Numbered from the stretch's first letter, positions 1-9,232 are shown. The stretch is DNA of 42,179 nucleotides from CALJTV01 sp034435835 (GCA_034435835.1 DAOTWF010000008.1:1-42179), one strand, 5' to 3'. Numbers and translations are program-made. Notes: generated from the letters alone by a model not told the origin.

Positions 1-33
1 GACCGACCCGTGAAGGGTCGGTCTCACTTTTTT
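1..33 (+). terminator. Rho-independent terminator of an upstream gene
   Basis: A perfect 9-bp stem (GACCGACCC / GGGTCGGTC) with a 5-nt loop is followed after four bases by six T. The polarity fits a plus-strand transcript entering from the left of the window. It separates that gene from the signalling gene starting at 65. Confidence 0.85.
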
Positions 34-64
34 AATAATATTATAGAGTAATGGAGTTTTGGCA

Positions 65-3061
65 ATGAGTACAGAAATGCTGGTTGCCCTTGTAATTGCT
101 GTAGCTTTCGTTTCGCTGGGTATGGTGCTTTTACTTAACCGTCCATGGAGCAGGCAGCAAAAGCTTTTTGCCTTGTCTGTGCTTGCCATCACTCTGTGGG
201 CAGTTAGTGACTTTCTCTTCCGGAGTAGCTTTTTCGCTAACAACAAACTATTTTTGCTCCAGATCACGGGATGCTTGTTTATCTGGTCGGCGGTGCAGAC
301 CCACTATTTCCTTACCTCTTTTTACGAGAACAAAGCCATGCGTATTCCTTATGCCTACATTTTGATGCTGGCTCTAATGGGTATGGTGCTGACTGGCTAT
401 GTTGTGGATGAGCTAAGGGTCGAGAATGGTGTCTTGATCCCTGTCTACCAAAGTTGGATTTTTGTCCTGCCAGCGGTTCTAGTGTTATTGTTTGGCAGGG
501 ATTTCTATCTCTTGTACCGCAGGCTCCAGGCAATCACTGACCCGTTGGGGCGCAATCAGATTATGTACTTGCTGTTTGGCATCGTGCTGCTGGCATGTTT
601 TAGCACGCTATACGCTTTCAGTGACATTGGCAAGCGTTATCCTGTGGCTAATGTGGGCGCTTTGCTGACTATTGCCACTTGGAGTTATGCAGTCCTGAGA
701 CACCGTTTACTGGACCTACAGATTGTGTTACGTCGAGCGCTGGCCTGGGTGACCCTGATAGTTGCCGGTGTTACATTCTATGCTTGTCTGCTTGCCCTGT
801 TTTACTGGCTTGCCGGGAAGCCGTTCGACTGGCTGGTGTTTGGAGGTTCTGTTATCTCAGCTGCAGTAATTGCTGGCGTTGCTTACGGGATGCATAACTT
901 AGTCTTTACGGGCATGGAGCAACTGTTTGTCGGCAGAAAAGGGCGTACCTATCGCCTGAGATTATTGCACTTTGTAAGCAATGAGCTGTCTCGTACCTCG
1001 AATTTAGCCGAATTGGCACAGAAGCTGCTGCCCCTAGTTGTCGGCAGCCTCGGTGCTAGGTCGGTAGCGCTGCTGCTGCCGACGCCGAATGACGGCAGTT
1101 ATGTTGCGAGTTTTGTTGAACCCAGGAGTACAGACGTTTCTTCACTGAGCATAAGTAAGTACAACCCGATTGTCAGATGGTTGAAGCGCGAATGCCGTTA
1201 CCTCCTGCGTGATGAGATTGAGGCTTTGCCGGAGTTCATGTATCTGGGCGCCGGAGTGAAATCACAGCTTGAGGCTCTAGACCTCGAACTACTCTTTCCT
1301 CTTATCCATGACGGCAATTTGACCGCTATCTTGACGCTGGGCAGGAAGAAGCGTGGTAGGTACTCCGCTGAGGATATTGGATTTCTGGAGTCGATAACGC
1401 GGCAGTTAGCAGCGAATCTAGAGAAAGAATATTTCCACGAACAACTGAGGAAGCGGGAGCAGGAACTGGCACTGATAAATGAGCTGGTCAGGGTAATAAC
1501 CTCGAGCCTTAATATCCAGGAGGTCTACTCTGCCTTTGTGGCTGAGCTGAAAAAGGTTGTCGATGTGGACTGGGCAGCCATTGTCCTGCTTGATAAGGAG
1601 GAGCTTGTGTTCGAGGCTCTGTTTGCTACGACGGTTGGTTCACCGTGGCGGCAGGGAGACAGAATCCCCCTGAAGGGCACGGGGACGGAATGGGCACTAA
1701 AGCACCGTAAAGCCCTTTTTGAGCCAGACTTGGCCGGGAGCCGAAAGTTCTGGACAGGAGACATGCATGTCGAGCAGGGCGTAAGTTCTATAGTCTATCT
1801 GCCCCTAATTTCCAAAGGTGAGCCCATCGGGGGCATGATAATCGCCAGCCGCAAGCCCAATGCATATACCCGGGAACAGGTTCTATTGCTGGAGCGTCTG
1901 GCTGCGCAGATAGCAGTGCCAGTGGAGAACAGCCGTCTCTATGCCAGGGCTGAGCAAAGGGCACGGGTGGACGAGGTCACAGAGCTGTTCAACAGGAGGC
2001 ATTTTGATGAGCGGTTGAAACAGGAGATAGATTTGCGGCAGAGATATGGTGGCACATTTTCCCTGATCTTGCTGGACCTCGACCTTTTCAAGGCGTACAA
2101 CGATGTCCATGGACATGCGGCTGGTGATAGGCTTCTTGCTGAGGTGGGGCAAATAATCCAGAGGTCGGTGCGGAGCACCGATCTGGCATTCCGCTATGAT
2201 GGTGACACATTTGCCGTGCTGCTCCCTCAGACAGATTCCGGTGCCGCTTTCGTGGTTGCTGAGCGCATCCGTGGCAAGATTGCCCAGGAGATGAGCAAGG
2301 TCGACCCCAGAATAACAGCCAGCATAGGACTGGCAACCTGGCCCAATGACGGGGTCATGCCTGACGGGTTGCTCAGTGCTGCTGATAAAGCCCTTTACTA
2401 CGCAAAGAAGACGGGTGGTGACCGGACCTGCGTCGTGTCCCGGATTTTGAGCGCTGCGGTCGGTTCCATCCTTGAGTCAGCCTCCGACAAGGAAGCCCTG
2501 AATGTCATATATGCGCTGGCGGCAACAATTGAAGCCAAGGACCGGTATACCTACGGGCATTCTAGAAAGGTGACTAACTACGCTGTGGCTCTGGCTGAGA
2601 AGCTAAACCTGTCACCGGAGAAGGTGGCGGTGATCAGCACAGCCGCTTTGCTCCATGACATCGGCAAAATAGGTATTCCTGACGAAGTGCTGAACAAGCC
2701 GGGAGCCCTCGATGCGCAGGCATGGGAGATGGTTCGTGCTCACCCCAAGCTGTCAACGACCATCGTGAGCCACGTGCTGGACTTGGTCTCGTGTGTGCCG
2801 GCTATCCTGCATCACCACGAGCGATGGGATGGGACCGGCTACCCCACTGGCTTAAAAGGGGAAAATATCCCTATCGAAGCCCGTATACTTGCTATAGCGG
2901 ATGCGTTCGATGCTATGACCTCCTCGCGCCCTTACCGCGGTGCTCTTTCCTACCAGCAAGCAATAGCCGAGTTAAAGCAGTGCTCCGGCAGCCAGTTCGA
3001 TCCACAGCTTGTGGAGGCTTTTTTGCCGATCGCCCATTCCACTTTTACTGAACGGTTGTAG
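65..3061 (+). CDS. Membrane signalling protein: 7TM-GAF-GAF-degenerate GGDEF-HD-GYP
   Basis: Predicted cyclic-di-GMP phosphodiesterase with a membrane sensor. About eight hydrophobic helices (residues 1-290, like the histidine kinase 7TM N-terminal region) are followed by two GAF-like domains (about 305-460 and 475-630), a GGDEF domain (640-795) and an HD-GYP domain (810-990). The HD-GYP domain looks intact: HD at 864-865, HDIGKIGIP, and HHERWDGTGYP at 917-927. The GGDEF signature reads DGDTF (712-716), so the catalytic Glu is lost and this domain is more likely regulatory or GTP-binding than a cyclase. ATG 65 is preferred to TTG 59 because GGAG at 53-56 is correctly spaced for ATG and too close to TTG. 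It stands alone after the terminator at 1-33. Confidence 0.9.
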   Translation: MSTEMLVALVIAVAFVSLGMVLLLNRPWSRQQKLFALSVLAITLWAVSDFLFRSSFFANNKLFLLQITGCLFIWSAVQTHYFLTSFYENKAMRIPYAYILMLALMGMVLTGYVVDELRVENGVLIPVYQSWIFVLPAVLVLLFGRDFYLLYRRLQAITDPLGRNQIMYLLFGIVLLACFSTLYAFSDIGKRYPVANVGALLTIATWSYAVLRHRLLDLQIVLRRALAWVTLIVAGVTFYACLLALFYWLAGKPFDWLVFGGSVISAAVIAGVAYGMHNLVFTGMEQLFVGRKGRTYRLRLLHFVSNELSRTSNLAELAQKLLPLVVGSLGARSVALLLPTPNDGSYVASFVEPRSTDVSSLSISKYNPIVRWLKRECRYLLRDEIEALPEFMYLGAGVKSQLEALDLELLFPLIHDGNLTAILTLGRKKRGRYSAEDIGFLESITRQLAANLEKEYFHEQLRKREQELALINELVRVITSSLNIQEVYSAFVAELKKVVDVDWAAIVLLDKEELVFEALFATTVGSPWRQGDRIPLKGTGTEWALKHRKALFEPDLAGSRKFWTGDMHVEQGVSSIVYLPLISKGEPIGGMIIASRKPNAYTREQVLLLERLAAQIAVPVENSRLYARAEQRARVDEVTELFNRRHFDERLKQEIDLRQRYGGTFSLILLDLDLFKAYNDVHGHAAGDRLLAEVGQIIQRSVRSTDLAFRYDGDTFAVLLPQTDSGAAFVVAERIRGKIAQEMSKVDPRITASIGLATWPNDGVMPDGLLSAADKALYYAKKTGGDRTCVVSRILSAAVGSILESASDKEALNVIYALAATIEAKDRYTYGHSRKVTNYAVALAEKLNLSPEKVAVISTAALLHDIGKIGIPDEVLNKPGALDAQAWEMVRAHPKLSTTIVSHVLDLVSCVPAILHHHERWDGTGYPTGLKGENIPIEARILAIADAFDAMTSSRPYRGALSYQQAIAELKQCSGSQFDPQLVEAFLPIAHSTFTERL

Positions 3062-3179
3062 TCCGGCAGCCGGAGAACAACGTCATAGCATATTGCCATG
3101 TCCACACACTCCTATTAACTGGTTTGACACCGCTGTTGGGTGCTTTCTTGCGATCGTGACGCTTAGGTAGCGGTGGTGT

Positions 3180-3827
3180 CTATTTTTTGACCAGCGCGCA
3201 GATGTTCCGAGAGAACAGGGACAGAGGGGAGCAGTACGATTTTTCAGGCGAGAGCCGCAGGACGGTAAACCCGGACTGCTTCAGTAACTTGTCAAGTTCG
3301 GCGTACGAGAAGAGGTAGTAATAGCGGTAGAGCACCTTCCCCTTTAGCCTCCACGGCATGCTGACCTCTTTGCCCTTGAGCCAGAACTGTGGCTGCCAGC
3401 GGTTCCACACTGTTATAAAGGCTTCGCCCTGGGGTTTGAGGACACGCTTGAGTTCCACAAGTGCTTGCAGTCTTTCTTTTTCTCCTGTGATGTTATGGTA
3501 GACTGCGATGGCGATCGCCCAGTCGAAGGAGTTGTCGCGGTAGGGGAGGCTGACGGCATCCGCCACTGTCAGATTGACCTGGAGGTGGAACTTTGCGGCG
3601 TATTTCAGTGCCAGTCGTATCATCTGTCTGGAGATGTCCAGCCCCCACAGTTCGAAGCCCTCTTTAAAGGGCAGGAAATCGGGACCGTGGGCGCAGCCGA
3701 TATTTAGAAGCCTTCCCTGCTTCCATCGTAGAGATAGCTCTTTCAGTTCCTGGTTGAAGCGTGACCAGTGGTGGACGCGGTACCAGCTTTCAGCTATTTC
3801 ATCAAAAATGGCTGCGTTTGTTGCCAT
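3180..3827 (-). CDS. Trm9/ALKBH8-like tRNA wobble-uridine methyltransferase
   Basis: Class I SAM-dependent methyltransferase of 215 residues. SAM-binding motif I is LLNIGCAHG (40-48), with acidic D64 at the end of strand 2 and D90 before the LP motif. The stretch FDWAIAIAVYHN (101-112), the following ER and the K/GG-A-x-I-x-V-W segment match the Trm9 and ALKBH8 methyltransferase signature (FDxAIxIAVxHH...GGxAxIxxW). The later MPWRLKGK..YRYYYLFSYAEL block matches the VPW..YRYYHLYREGEL part of Trm9. That family methylates cm5U34 of tRNA to mcm5U34. The gene is divergent from elp3 with only 38 bp between starts, and Elp3 makes the cm5U substrate. The frame runs open further upstream, but that extension would lie antisense in elp3 and lacks methyltransferase character. 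No Trm112-like partner is visible here. The family is a confident call; the exact substrate is inferred. Confidence 0.75.
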   Translation of the reverse strand: MATNAAIFDEIAESWYRVHHWSRFNQELKELSLRWKQGRLLNIGCAHGPDFLPFKEGFELWGLDISRQMIRLALKYAAKFHLQVNLTVADAVSLPYRDNSFDWAIAIAVYHNITGEKERLQALVELKRVLKPQGEAFITVWNRWQPQFWLKGKEVSMPWRLKGKVLYRYYYLFSYAELDKLLKQSGFTVLRLSPEKSYCSPLSLFSRNICALVKK

Positions 3828-3846
3828 AGCCCCAATCTGATAAACT
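3818..3846 (+). promoter_or_regulatory. Candidate promoter of elp3
   Basis: TTGTTG (3818-3823), a 17-bp spacer and TAAACT (3841-3846) preceded by TGA (extended -10 element). The predicted start lies about 13 bases before the elp3 ATG. It sits in the short gap and overlaps the start of the divergent methyltransferase, so the two genes probably share control. Confidence 0.4.
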
Positions 3847-3865
3847 TCTTTAAGGAAATCACAGC

Positions 3866-5269
3866 ATGAGGAAAATTTCAAGGACCATATCCGGGGTGAC
3901 GCCGGTGGCAGTAATGGCAAAGCCAACTGGCTGTCCTGGTACGTGTGTCTATTGTCCTGACTTTCCCGACACGCCCAAGAGTTATACGCCTGAGTCGCCG
4001 GCGGTGCTGAGAGCGAAGGCTTGCGGATATGATCCCAAGAAGCAGGTCGAGTTGAGGCTGAAGACACTTTCAGCCATGGGGCACCCCGTGGACAAGGTGG
4101 AGCTGATAGTCATGGGCGGCACCTTCCTCGCCTGCCCTGAAGACTATCAGTACTGGTTCATCAAGAGCTGCTACGATGCCCTCAACGGCTGCGATTCACC
4201 AAGCTTGGAAGTTGCCAAAAGGACGAACGAAACGGCAGAGCACCGGTGCGTCGGCATTTGTATTGAGACCAGGCCGGACTGGTGTAGCGAAGAGCATGTG
4301 AAACGGATGCTGGAGTTCGGCACGACAAGGGTGGAACTGGGAGTGCAGACCCTTGATGACGATATATTCCGGCAGGTAAAGCGAGGGCATACTGTGGCTG
4401 ATGTCATTAAGGCAACAAGGCTGCTTAAAGACTACGGCTTCAAGGTCTATTACCACTGGATGCCTGGTCTTCCCGGCTCTACCCCAGAGTACGACCTGAA
4501 ATTGACAGAACGGCTTTTTGATGATGCGGACTTCAAGCCCGATGGGCTGAAGCTTTACCCCACCTTGGTGATAGCTGGCACTGAGCTAGAGATGTGGTAT
4601 CAGAATGGCAGTTACCGACCGTACAGTATGGACGAGCTGATAAAGTTGATGATGGGGATAAAATCCCTGGTCCCAGCCTATGTCAGGATCGCCCGTGTGA
4701 TGCGCGATATCCCGGAGAGGTATATTGCTGCTGGCTGTAAGGACCTGGCGTTAAGGAGCTCTCTGAAGAGGAGGATGGCGGAAGCCGGGACTAGCTGTCA
4801 CTGCATCCGCTGCCGTGAGTATGGACATCGGACACGGGACGGCTGGAAGGCTGGTGGGCCTGAACTGAGGAGACAGGACTACCTTGCATCAGACGGGAGG
4901 GAGGTTTTTCTTTCATTTGAGGACAGCGAGGGCACCCTGTTTGCCTTGTTGAGGATGAGGGTCAGCCGCAGGCTCATGGACTGGAATGGCACAGCCATGG
5001 TGCGCGAGCTGCATGTGTTTGGTACTGAAGTGCCACTGGGCAGCCGGGCGGACATAGCTGTCCAGCACAAAGGGCTGGGCAAGCGCCTGCTGCAGGAGGC
5101 GGAGAACATTGCCAAGCTCGAATTCGGAGCCTCGAGGATAGCGGTTATCAGCGGTATCGGTGCCAGGGAATACTTCCGCTCTGAGTTCGGCTACGAACTG
5201 GACGGAGCCTATATGGTGAAAGAGCTTGCGGTGCAGGTGCCAGCACAGACTGGGGTTATCGTTTCCTGA
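3866..5269 (+). CDS. elp3: Elp3-like tRNA U34 carboxymethyltransferase (radical SAM + KAT)
   Basis: Bacterial, stand-alone Elp3 of 467 residues. Elp3 uses radical SAM chemistry and acetyl-CoA to add a carboxymethyl group to U34 of tRNA. The N-terminal radical SAM domain has the cluster cysteines C23, C27 and C30 (CPGTCVYC), after the Elp3-typical SGVTPVAVMAKP. A zinc-site segment GTSCHCIRCRE (C311, C313, C316) links to a C-terminal GNAT/KAT domain with the acetyl-CoA loop QHKGLG (400-405) and the Elp3-specific GYELDGAYMVK end. Compared with eukaryotic Elp3 it lacks the N-terminal extension, as in the structurally studied Dehalococcoides protein. No Elp1 or Elp2 gene is present. AAGGA lies 9 bases before the ATG. 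The divergent neighbour is a Trm9-like methyltransferase. Confidence 0.93.
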   Translation: MRKISRTISGVTPVAVMAKPTGCPGTCVYCPDFPDTPKSYTPESPAVLRAKACGYDPKKQVELRLKTLSAMGHPVDKVELIVMGGTFLACPEDYQYWFIKSCYDALNGCDSPSLEVAKRTNETAEHRCVGICIETRPDWCSEEHVKRMLEFGTTRVELGVQTLDDDIFRQVKRGHTVADVIKATRLLKDYGFKVYYHWMPGLPGSTPEYDLKLTERLFDDADFKPDGLKLYPTLVIAGTELEMWYQNGSYRPYSMDELIKLMMGIKSLVPAYVRIARVMRDIPERYIAAGCKDLALRSSLKRRMAEAGTSCHCIRCREYGHRTRDGWKAGGPELRRQDYLASDGREVFLSFEDSEGTLFALLRMRVSRRLMDWNGTAMVRELHVFGTEVPLGSRADIAVQHKGLGKRLLQEAENIAKLEFGASRIAVISGIGAREYFRSEFGYELDGAYMVKELAVQVPAQTGVIVS

Positions 5270-5294
5270 ACCGGAAAGTACCTCTGTCTTTTAT

Positions 5295-6272
5295 CTAGCG
5301 TCTGTGTAGATGGCAGGCTACGGAGTGCCCCGCGGACACCTCTATCAGTTCCGGTTCTTCCTGCGGACAGATGGGCATGGTGCGGTGACATCTGGGGTGG
5401 AAGCGGCAGCCGGGTGGTGGGTTGAGTGGTGACGGAACCTCGCCAGAAAGTATGAGCTTTTTCCTTGCCCCGGTCTTGAGGCTGGGCACGGACGACAGCA
5501 GTGCTTCAGTGTAGGGGTGCAGAGGACTGCTGAAAAGTTCCCTCTTTTCCGCCAGTTCTACGATCTTGCCCAGATACATAACGGCTATGCGGTGTGCCAC
5601 ATATTTAATCACGGAGAGGTCATGGGCAATAAAAAGGTAGCTCAGCCCAAGCTGGTTCTGGATGTCGAGCATCAGGTTCAGTATCTGCGCCTGGATGGAA
5701 ACGTCAAGGGCGCTTACTGGCTCGTCGGCGATGATGAGCTTCGGGTTTAAAGCTAGGGCACGGGCAATGCCGACGCGTTGTTTCTGTCCACCGCTGAGTT
5801 CATGAGGGTAGAGGTTTGCCTGGTTCGGTTCCAGTCCCACCTGCACCAGCAGCCGTGCCACCATCTCTTCCATCTCCTTGTCATCCCCGATATTGTGGAT
5901 TATTAATGGCTCGCAGATAGATTGGCCAACGGTCATCCTGGGGTCGAGAGAGGCTTCAGGGTCTTGGAATATTATCTGTATCTCCTTTCTTAGCTGTCTC
6001 AATGCTTTTCTGTCCAGCGTGGTGATGTCGGTCCCTTTATAGATGACGTTGCCGGCGGTGGGCTCTTCTAACCGGAGGATAGTTCTGCCCAGTGTGGACT
6101 TACCGCAGCCAGATTCACCAACCAGCCCGAGGCTCTCCCCTTCGTCCACGGAGAAGCTCACGCCATCTACGGCTTTTATGTCACCGATGTGGCGAGAGAA
6201 TATCCCTGCGGTAAGCGGGTAGTATTTTTTCAGCTCTTTGATTTCCAGCAAAGGTTCGTCTTTATCAGGCAT
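5295..6272 (-). CDS. Oligopeptide/dipeptide ABC transporter ATPase, OppF/DppF type
   Basis: Cytoplasmic ATPase of a peptide importer, 325 residues, last gene of the five-gene minus-strand operon. It has Walker A GESGCGKST, the Q-loop (IFQDPEASLDP), the signature LSGGQKQRVGIARAL, Walker B LIIADEPVSALD and an H-loop (IAHDLSV). The C-terminal extension PPGCRFHPRCHRTMPIC is the oligopeptide-transporter C-terminal domain with clustered cysteines. Its start overlaps the end of the OppD gene by 8 bases, implying translational coupling. The substrate could be peptides or another family 5 solute. Confidence 0.93.
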   Translation of the reverse strand: MPDKDEPLLEIKELKKYYPLTAGIFSRHIGDIKAVDGVSFSVDEGESLGLVGESGCGKSTLGRTILRLEEPTAGNVIYKGTDITTLDRKALRQLRKEIQIIFQDPEASLDPRMTVGQSICEPLIIHNIGDDKEMEEMVARLLVQVGLEPNQANLYPHELSGGQKQRVGIARALALNPKLIIADEPVSALDVSIQAQILNLMLDIQNQLGLSYLFIAHDLSVIKYVAHRIAVMYLGKIVELAEKRELFSSPLHPYTEALLSSVPSLKTGARKKLILSGEVPSPLNPPPGCRFHPRCHRTMPICPQEEPELIEVSAGHSVACHLHRR

Positions 6273-7254
6273 ATAAGTGGCACCTGACCTTATGCTCTTT
6301 TGAGATTTCAGCCAGCGGTGGCTCCTGTGTACGGCAGATATCCATTGTCCTTGGGCATCTGGGGTGGAAGGTACAGCCCGGTGGCAGCTTTAAGGGGTCG
6401 GGGGGCATACCCGGGATCGAGTTCAGTCTACCTGTCTCTCTGGATACGTCCGGCAGGCACTCGAGCAAGCCGGTGGTATAGGGGTGCTTGGGGGCACTTA
6501 TTATCTCGGACACCGGTGCGGTCTCAACATCCCTGCCGCCGTACATAATGACTGCCCTGTCCCCTATTTCAGCTACAACGGCGAGGTCGTGGGTTATAAA
6601 GATGATGGACATCTGTCTCTTAGTCTTTAGCTCACGGAAAATATCAAGTACCTGAGCTTTGATAGTCACATCCACAGCGGTGGTGGGCTCATCGGCGATG
6701 AGTATTCTCGGGTCGCAGCAGAGGCTCATGGCGACCAGTACCCTCTGCTTCATGCCTCCGGAGAGCTGGTGGGGATAGTAGTTCAGTACATCTTCCGCCG
6801 AAGGTATACCCATTTCGTGGAGCAGATTTCTAGCCTTAAGACGTGCCTCGTCTGTGCTTAAAGGAAGGTGGATTTTCATCTGCTCTATTATCTGGTCGCC
6901 TATGGTGAGTACCGGGTTTAGTGCTGATTGTGCTTCCTGAAGGATAAGGGCGATCTCCTTGCCCCGGACCTTTCTCAGCTCCTGGTCTGGGCAGGAAGAT
7001 AGGTCTGTGGAGTTATAGACCACCGTGCCCCCCACTATCCTGCCCGGTGGACTATCGAACAATCTCAGGATGGAAAGTGCGGTAACGCTCTTGCCGCATC
7101 CCGACTCCCCCACAAGGCAGAGGCATTCCCCCTGCCTCAGCTCAAAGCTTACGCCATCTACCGCCTTGACCACACCTCGACGGGTGAAGAAATAGGTTTT
7201 TAGCTCGTTTACCCTGATTACGATGTTGTTCCTGTTGCAAGACTGCATGTCCAT
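6265..7254 (-). CDS. Oligopeptide/dipeptide ABC transporter ATPase, OppD/DppD type
   Basis: Second ATPase of the peptide importer, 329 residues; it should pair with the OppF-type subunit. It shows Walker A GESGCGKSV, signature LSGGMKQRVLVAMSL, Walker B ILIADEPTTAVD and the H-loop (FITHDLAVV). The tail PPGCTFHPRCPRTMDIC plus a last Cys near the end gives four cysteines, the pattern that can hold an iron-sulfur cluster in DppD proteins. It follows the OppC gene after 9 bases and overlaps oppF. Confidence 0.93.
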   Translation of the reverse strand: MDMQSCNRNNIVIRVNELKTYFFTRRGVVKAVDGVSFELRQGECLCLVGESGCGKSVTALSILRLFDSPPGRIVGGTVVYNSTDLSSCPDQELRKVRGKEIALILQEAQSALNPVLTIGDQIIEQMKIHLPLSTDEARLKARNLLHEMGIPSAEDVLNYYPHQLSGGMKQRVLVAMSLCCDPRILIADEPTTAVDVTIKAQVLDIFRELKTKRQMSIIFITHDLAVVAEIGDRAVIMYGGRDVETAPVSEIISAPKHPYTTGLLECLPDVSRETGRLNSIPGMPPDPLKLPPGCTFHPRCPRTMDICRTQEPPLAEISKEHKVRCHLYA

Positions 7255-7263
7255 ACTTTTCTG

Positions 7264-8223
7264 CTAGACGCTACTTTTTGGGTCGAAGGCGTCCCTGAGT
7301 CCATCGCCGAGGAAATTGAAGGCAAGCACAGTTAGGAAGAGCATGAGCCCCGGTTCCACCGCCACCCACCAGGCGGTGGTGAGGCTGTGTTGCCCTTCCT
7401 CGAGGATTGTCCCCCAGCTTGGCACTGTGGGATCGCCAAGGCCAATAAAGCTGAGGGCAGCTTCAGCCAGGATCACGCCGGGAATGGACAGGGTGGCGAT
7501 GACGATGATAAGGCTGATCACATTGGGTATAAGGTGACGGAACACCACTCTGCCATCGCTTGCGCCTAGGGCTTTCGCCGCCATCACGAATTCCCGCGTC
7601 CTTAAGGAGAGGGACTCGCTCCTTATGAGTCTGGCGGTGCCCGTCCAGCCGGTGAGTCCGATGGCGAGGACGATAAAGGCGAGGCTGGGACCGAAGATGA
7701 AGACTATGAGCACCAGCAGCAGAAAGAAGGGAAAGGTCATCATGACATCGGTGAACCTCATCAGGGCATTGTCCACCCAGCCGCCCAAGTATGCGGACAT
7801 GACACCTATGATGGTGCCGATGATTATGGCTATGCCAGTAGCCAGCAAGCCGACCTGCAGGGACACCCGTGCCCCAGAGACTATCATCGCCAGCATGTCC
7901 CTCCCTTTCCTGTCAGTGCCCAATGGGTGTTTCCAAGTGCCAGCGACCCGTGTGGTGATGAACTGGTCGGTCTTGATGTCGTAAGTGGACTGCGTGATGG
8001 TGAATCCGACCGGTGGCAGGTTCTTCGCTTCGAAGTCCACCTCTGTAGGGTCAGGGGTGAAGAAGGGACCAGCTATGGCGACCAAGGTGAGGAAGATGAT
8101 GAAGGCAAGACCGAAGACAGCCAGACGGTTGCGTGCCATTCTTCTCCAGTAATAGCTGACCAGCCTGAAGCCGCCGTGGAGCAGCGCCCTATCACTGTCT
8201 GTTACTTCCCTTCTGTCACTCAT
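7264..8223 (-). CDS. Peptide ABC transporter permease, OppC/DppC type
   Basis: Inner-membrane permease of 319 residues. One N-terminal helix (about 35-55) is followed by a soluble loop and a five-helix binding-protein-dependent transport domain. The EAA-loop region (ALGASDGRVVFRHLIPN) contacts the ATPase. The C-terminal half has the OppC pattern ALSFIGLG..PSWGTILEEG. It overlaps the end of the OppB gene by 8 bases, so the subunits are probably made in step. Confidence 0.92.
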   Translation of the reverse strand: MSDRREVTDSDRALLHGGFRLVSYYWRRMARNRLAVFGLAFIIFLTLVAIAGPFFTPDPTEVDFEAKNLPPVGFTITQSTYDIKTDQFITTRVAGTWKHPLGTDRKGRDMLAMIVSGARVSLQVGLLATGIAIIIGTIIGVMSAYLGGWVDNALMRFTDVMMTFPFFLLLVLIVFIFGPSLAFIVLAIGLTGWTGTARLIRSESLSLRTREFVMAAKALGASDGRVVFRHLIPNVISLIIVIATLSIPGVILAEAALSFIGLGDPTVPSWGTILEEGQHSLTTAWWVAVEPGLMLFLTVLAFNFLGDGLRDAFDPKSSV

Positions 8224-9193
8224 ATCTTATCCTCGGGTCGAGATAGGTGTAGGCTATGTCCGTGATCAGGTTTACCAGCAGCACCACCAGCGTGCCGATA
8301 AGGGTAATGGTGACCACCACCGGGTAGTCATTGGCAAAAATGGCGTTGAAGGAGACCTGGCCCAGACCAGGGATGCCGAAAACGATTTCGGTGAGGTAAG
8401 CGCCGCCAAACACAATGCTGCCTAGGTCGAACATTATTATGGTCACCAGCGGCAGCAGCGCATTGCGAAAGACATGCTTGCTGATGACCATATGCTCGGG
8501 CAGCCCCTTGGCTCTGGCGGTGGTGACGAACGGTTTTCTCAGGTTGTCGAGCATGGCTGACCTGGTATACCTCACATAGGCGGCGAGCATGCCTGTGCCC
8601 AGGGTTATCACCGGCAGTACCAGCGCCTTCAAATTGGCGAGGGAGAACAATGGCAGGGTGGTGTCATAGTACGTCTTGAACAGCCCAAGCTTAACCGAAA
8701 AGACTAGGATGAGCATGATACCGAGCCAGAAGTTGGGTATGGAGATGCCGATGAAGGAAAGGAAGGTAAAGGCATAATCAGCCTTGGTGTACTGCTTTAC
8801 CGCGGAGTAAATGCCGATAAGGATGCCGAGGATGGCGGCGAACAGGCTGCTCAGCAGTATCAACTGGAATGAGTATATCCAGTGGCGTTTGATGAGCTCC
8901 ATCACCGGCATCGAGGTGCTAAACGACCAGCCCCAGTTCCCACGGAGCAGGTTGAACATGTATTCCCCGTATTGCTGCAGGATCGGTTTATTGAGCCCGT
9001 ACCGGGCTTCAATGGCAGCTATGACCTGTGATGGGTCCTGCCCTCTGGCAGCTATGTTGGCGAGATACTTGTCCGCAGGAGAGCTAGGTCCTACCCTGAC
9101 TAGGATAAAGGTGATGGTCAGTATGCCCCAGGCGATGATGATGGAATAGAGGAGCCTTTTAAGGATATAGTCACGGAGCCAGCCCTTTCTCAT
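8216..9193 (-). CDS. Peptide ABC transporter permease, OppB/DppB type
   Basis: Inner-membrane permease of 325 residues with six predicted helices. Family marks are the N-terminal YILKRLLYSI..WGILTITFIL segment, the EAA loop with AKGLPEHMVISKHVFRNALLP, and the end IVFGIPGLGQVSFNAI...DIAYTYLDPRIRY. It is the first permease after the binding-protein gene, separated from it by a 62-bp gap holding a hairpin. Confidence 0.92.
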   Translation of the reverse strand: MRKGWLRDYILKRLLYSIIIAWGILTITFILVRVGPSSPADKYLANIAARGQDPSQVIAAIEARYGLNKPILQQYGEYMFNLLRGNWGWSFSTSMPVMELIKRHWIYSFQLILLSSLFAAILGILIGIYSAVKQYTKADYAFTFLSFIGISIPNFWLGIMLILVFSVKLGLFKTYYDTTLPLFSLANLKALVLPVITLGTGMLAAYVRYTRSAMLDNLRKPFVTTARAKGLPEHMVISKHVFRNALLPLVTIIMFDLGSIVFGGAYLTEIVFGIPGLGQVSFNAIFANDYPVVVTITLIGTLVVLLVNLITDIAYTYLDPRIRYE

Positions 9194-9232
9194 ACTTGTG
9201 GCAAACCGACGTCCCGGGAGGCTGTACTATGC

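Noticed and set aside
3128..3188. Terminator after the signalling gene (CACCGCT/AGCGGTG, then six T)
   Set aside because: The loop is 34 bases and the T-run lies in the end of the convergent methyltransferase gene; too weak to call.
3828..4067. Upstream extension of the Trm9-like gene
   Set aside because: The extra 80 codons lie antisense in elp3 and do not resemble methyltransferase sequence; MATNAAIFDE fits the family start.
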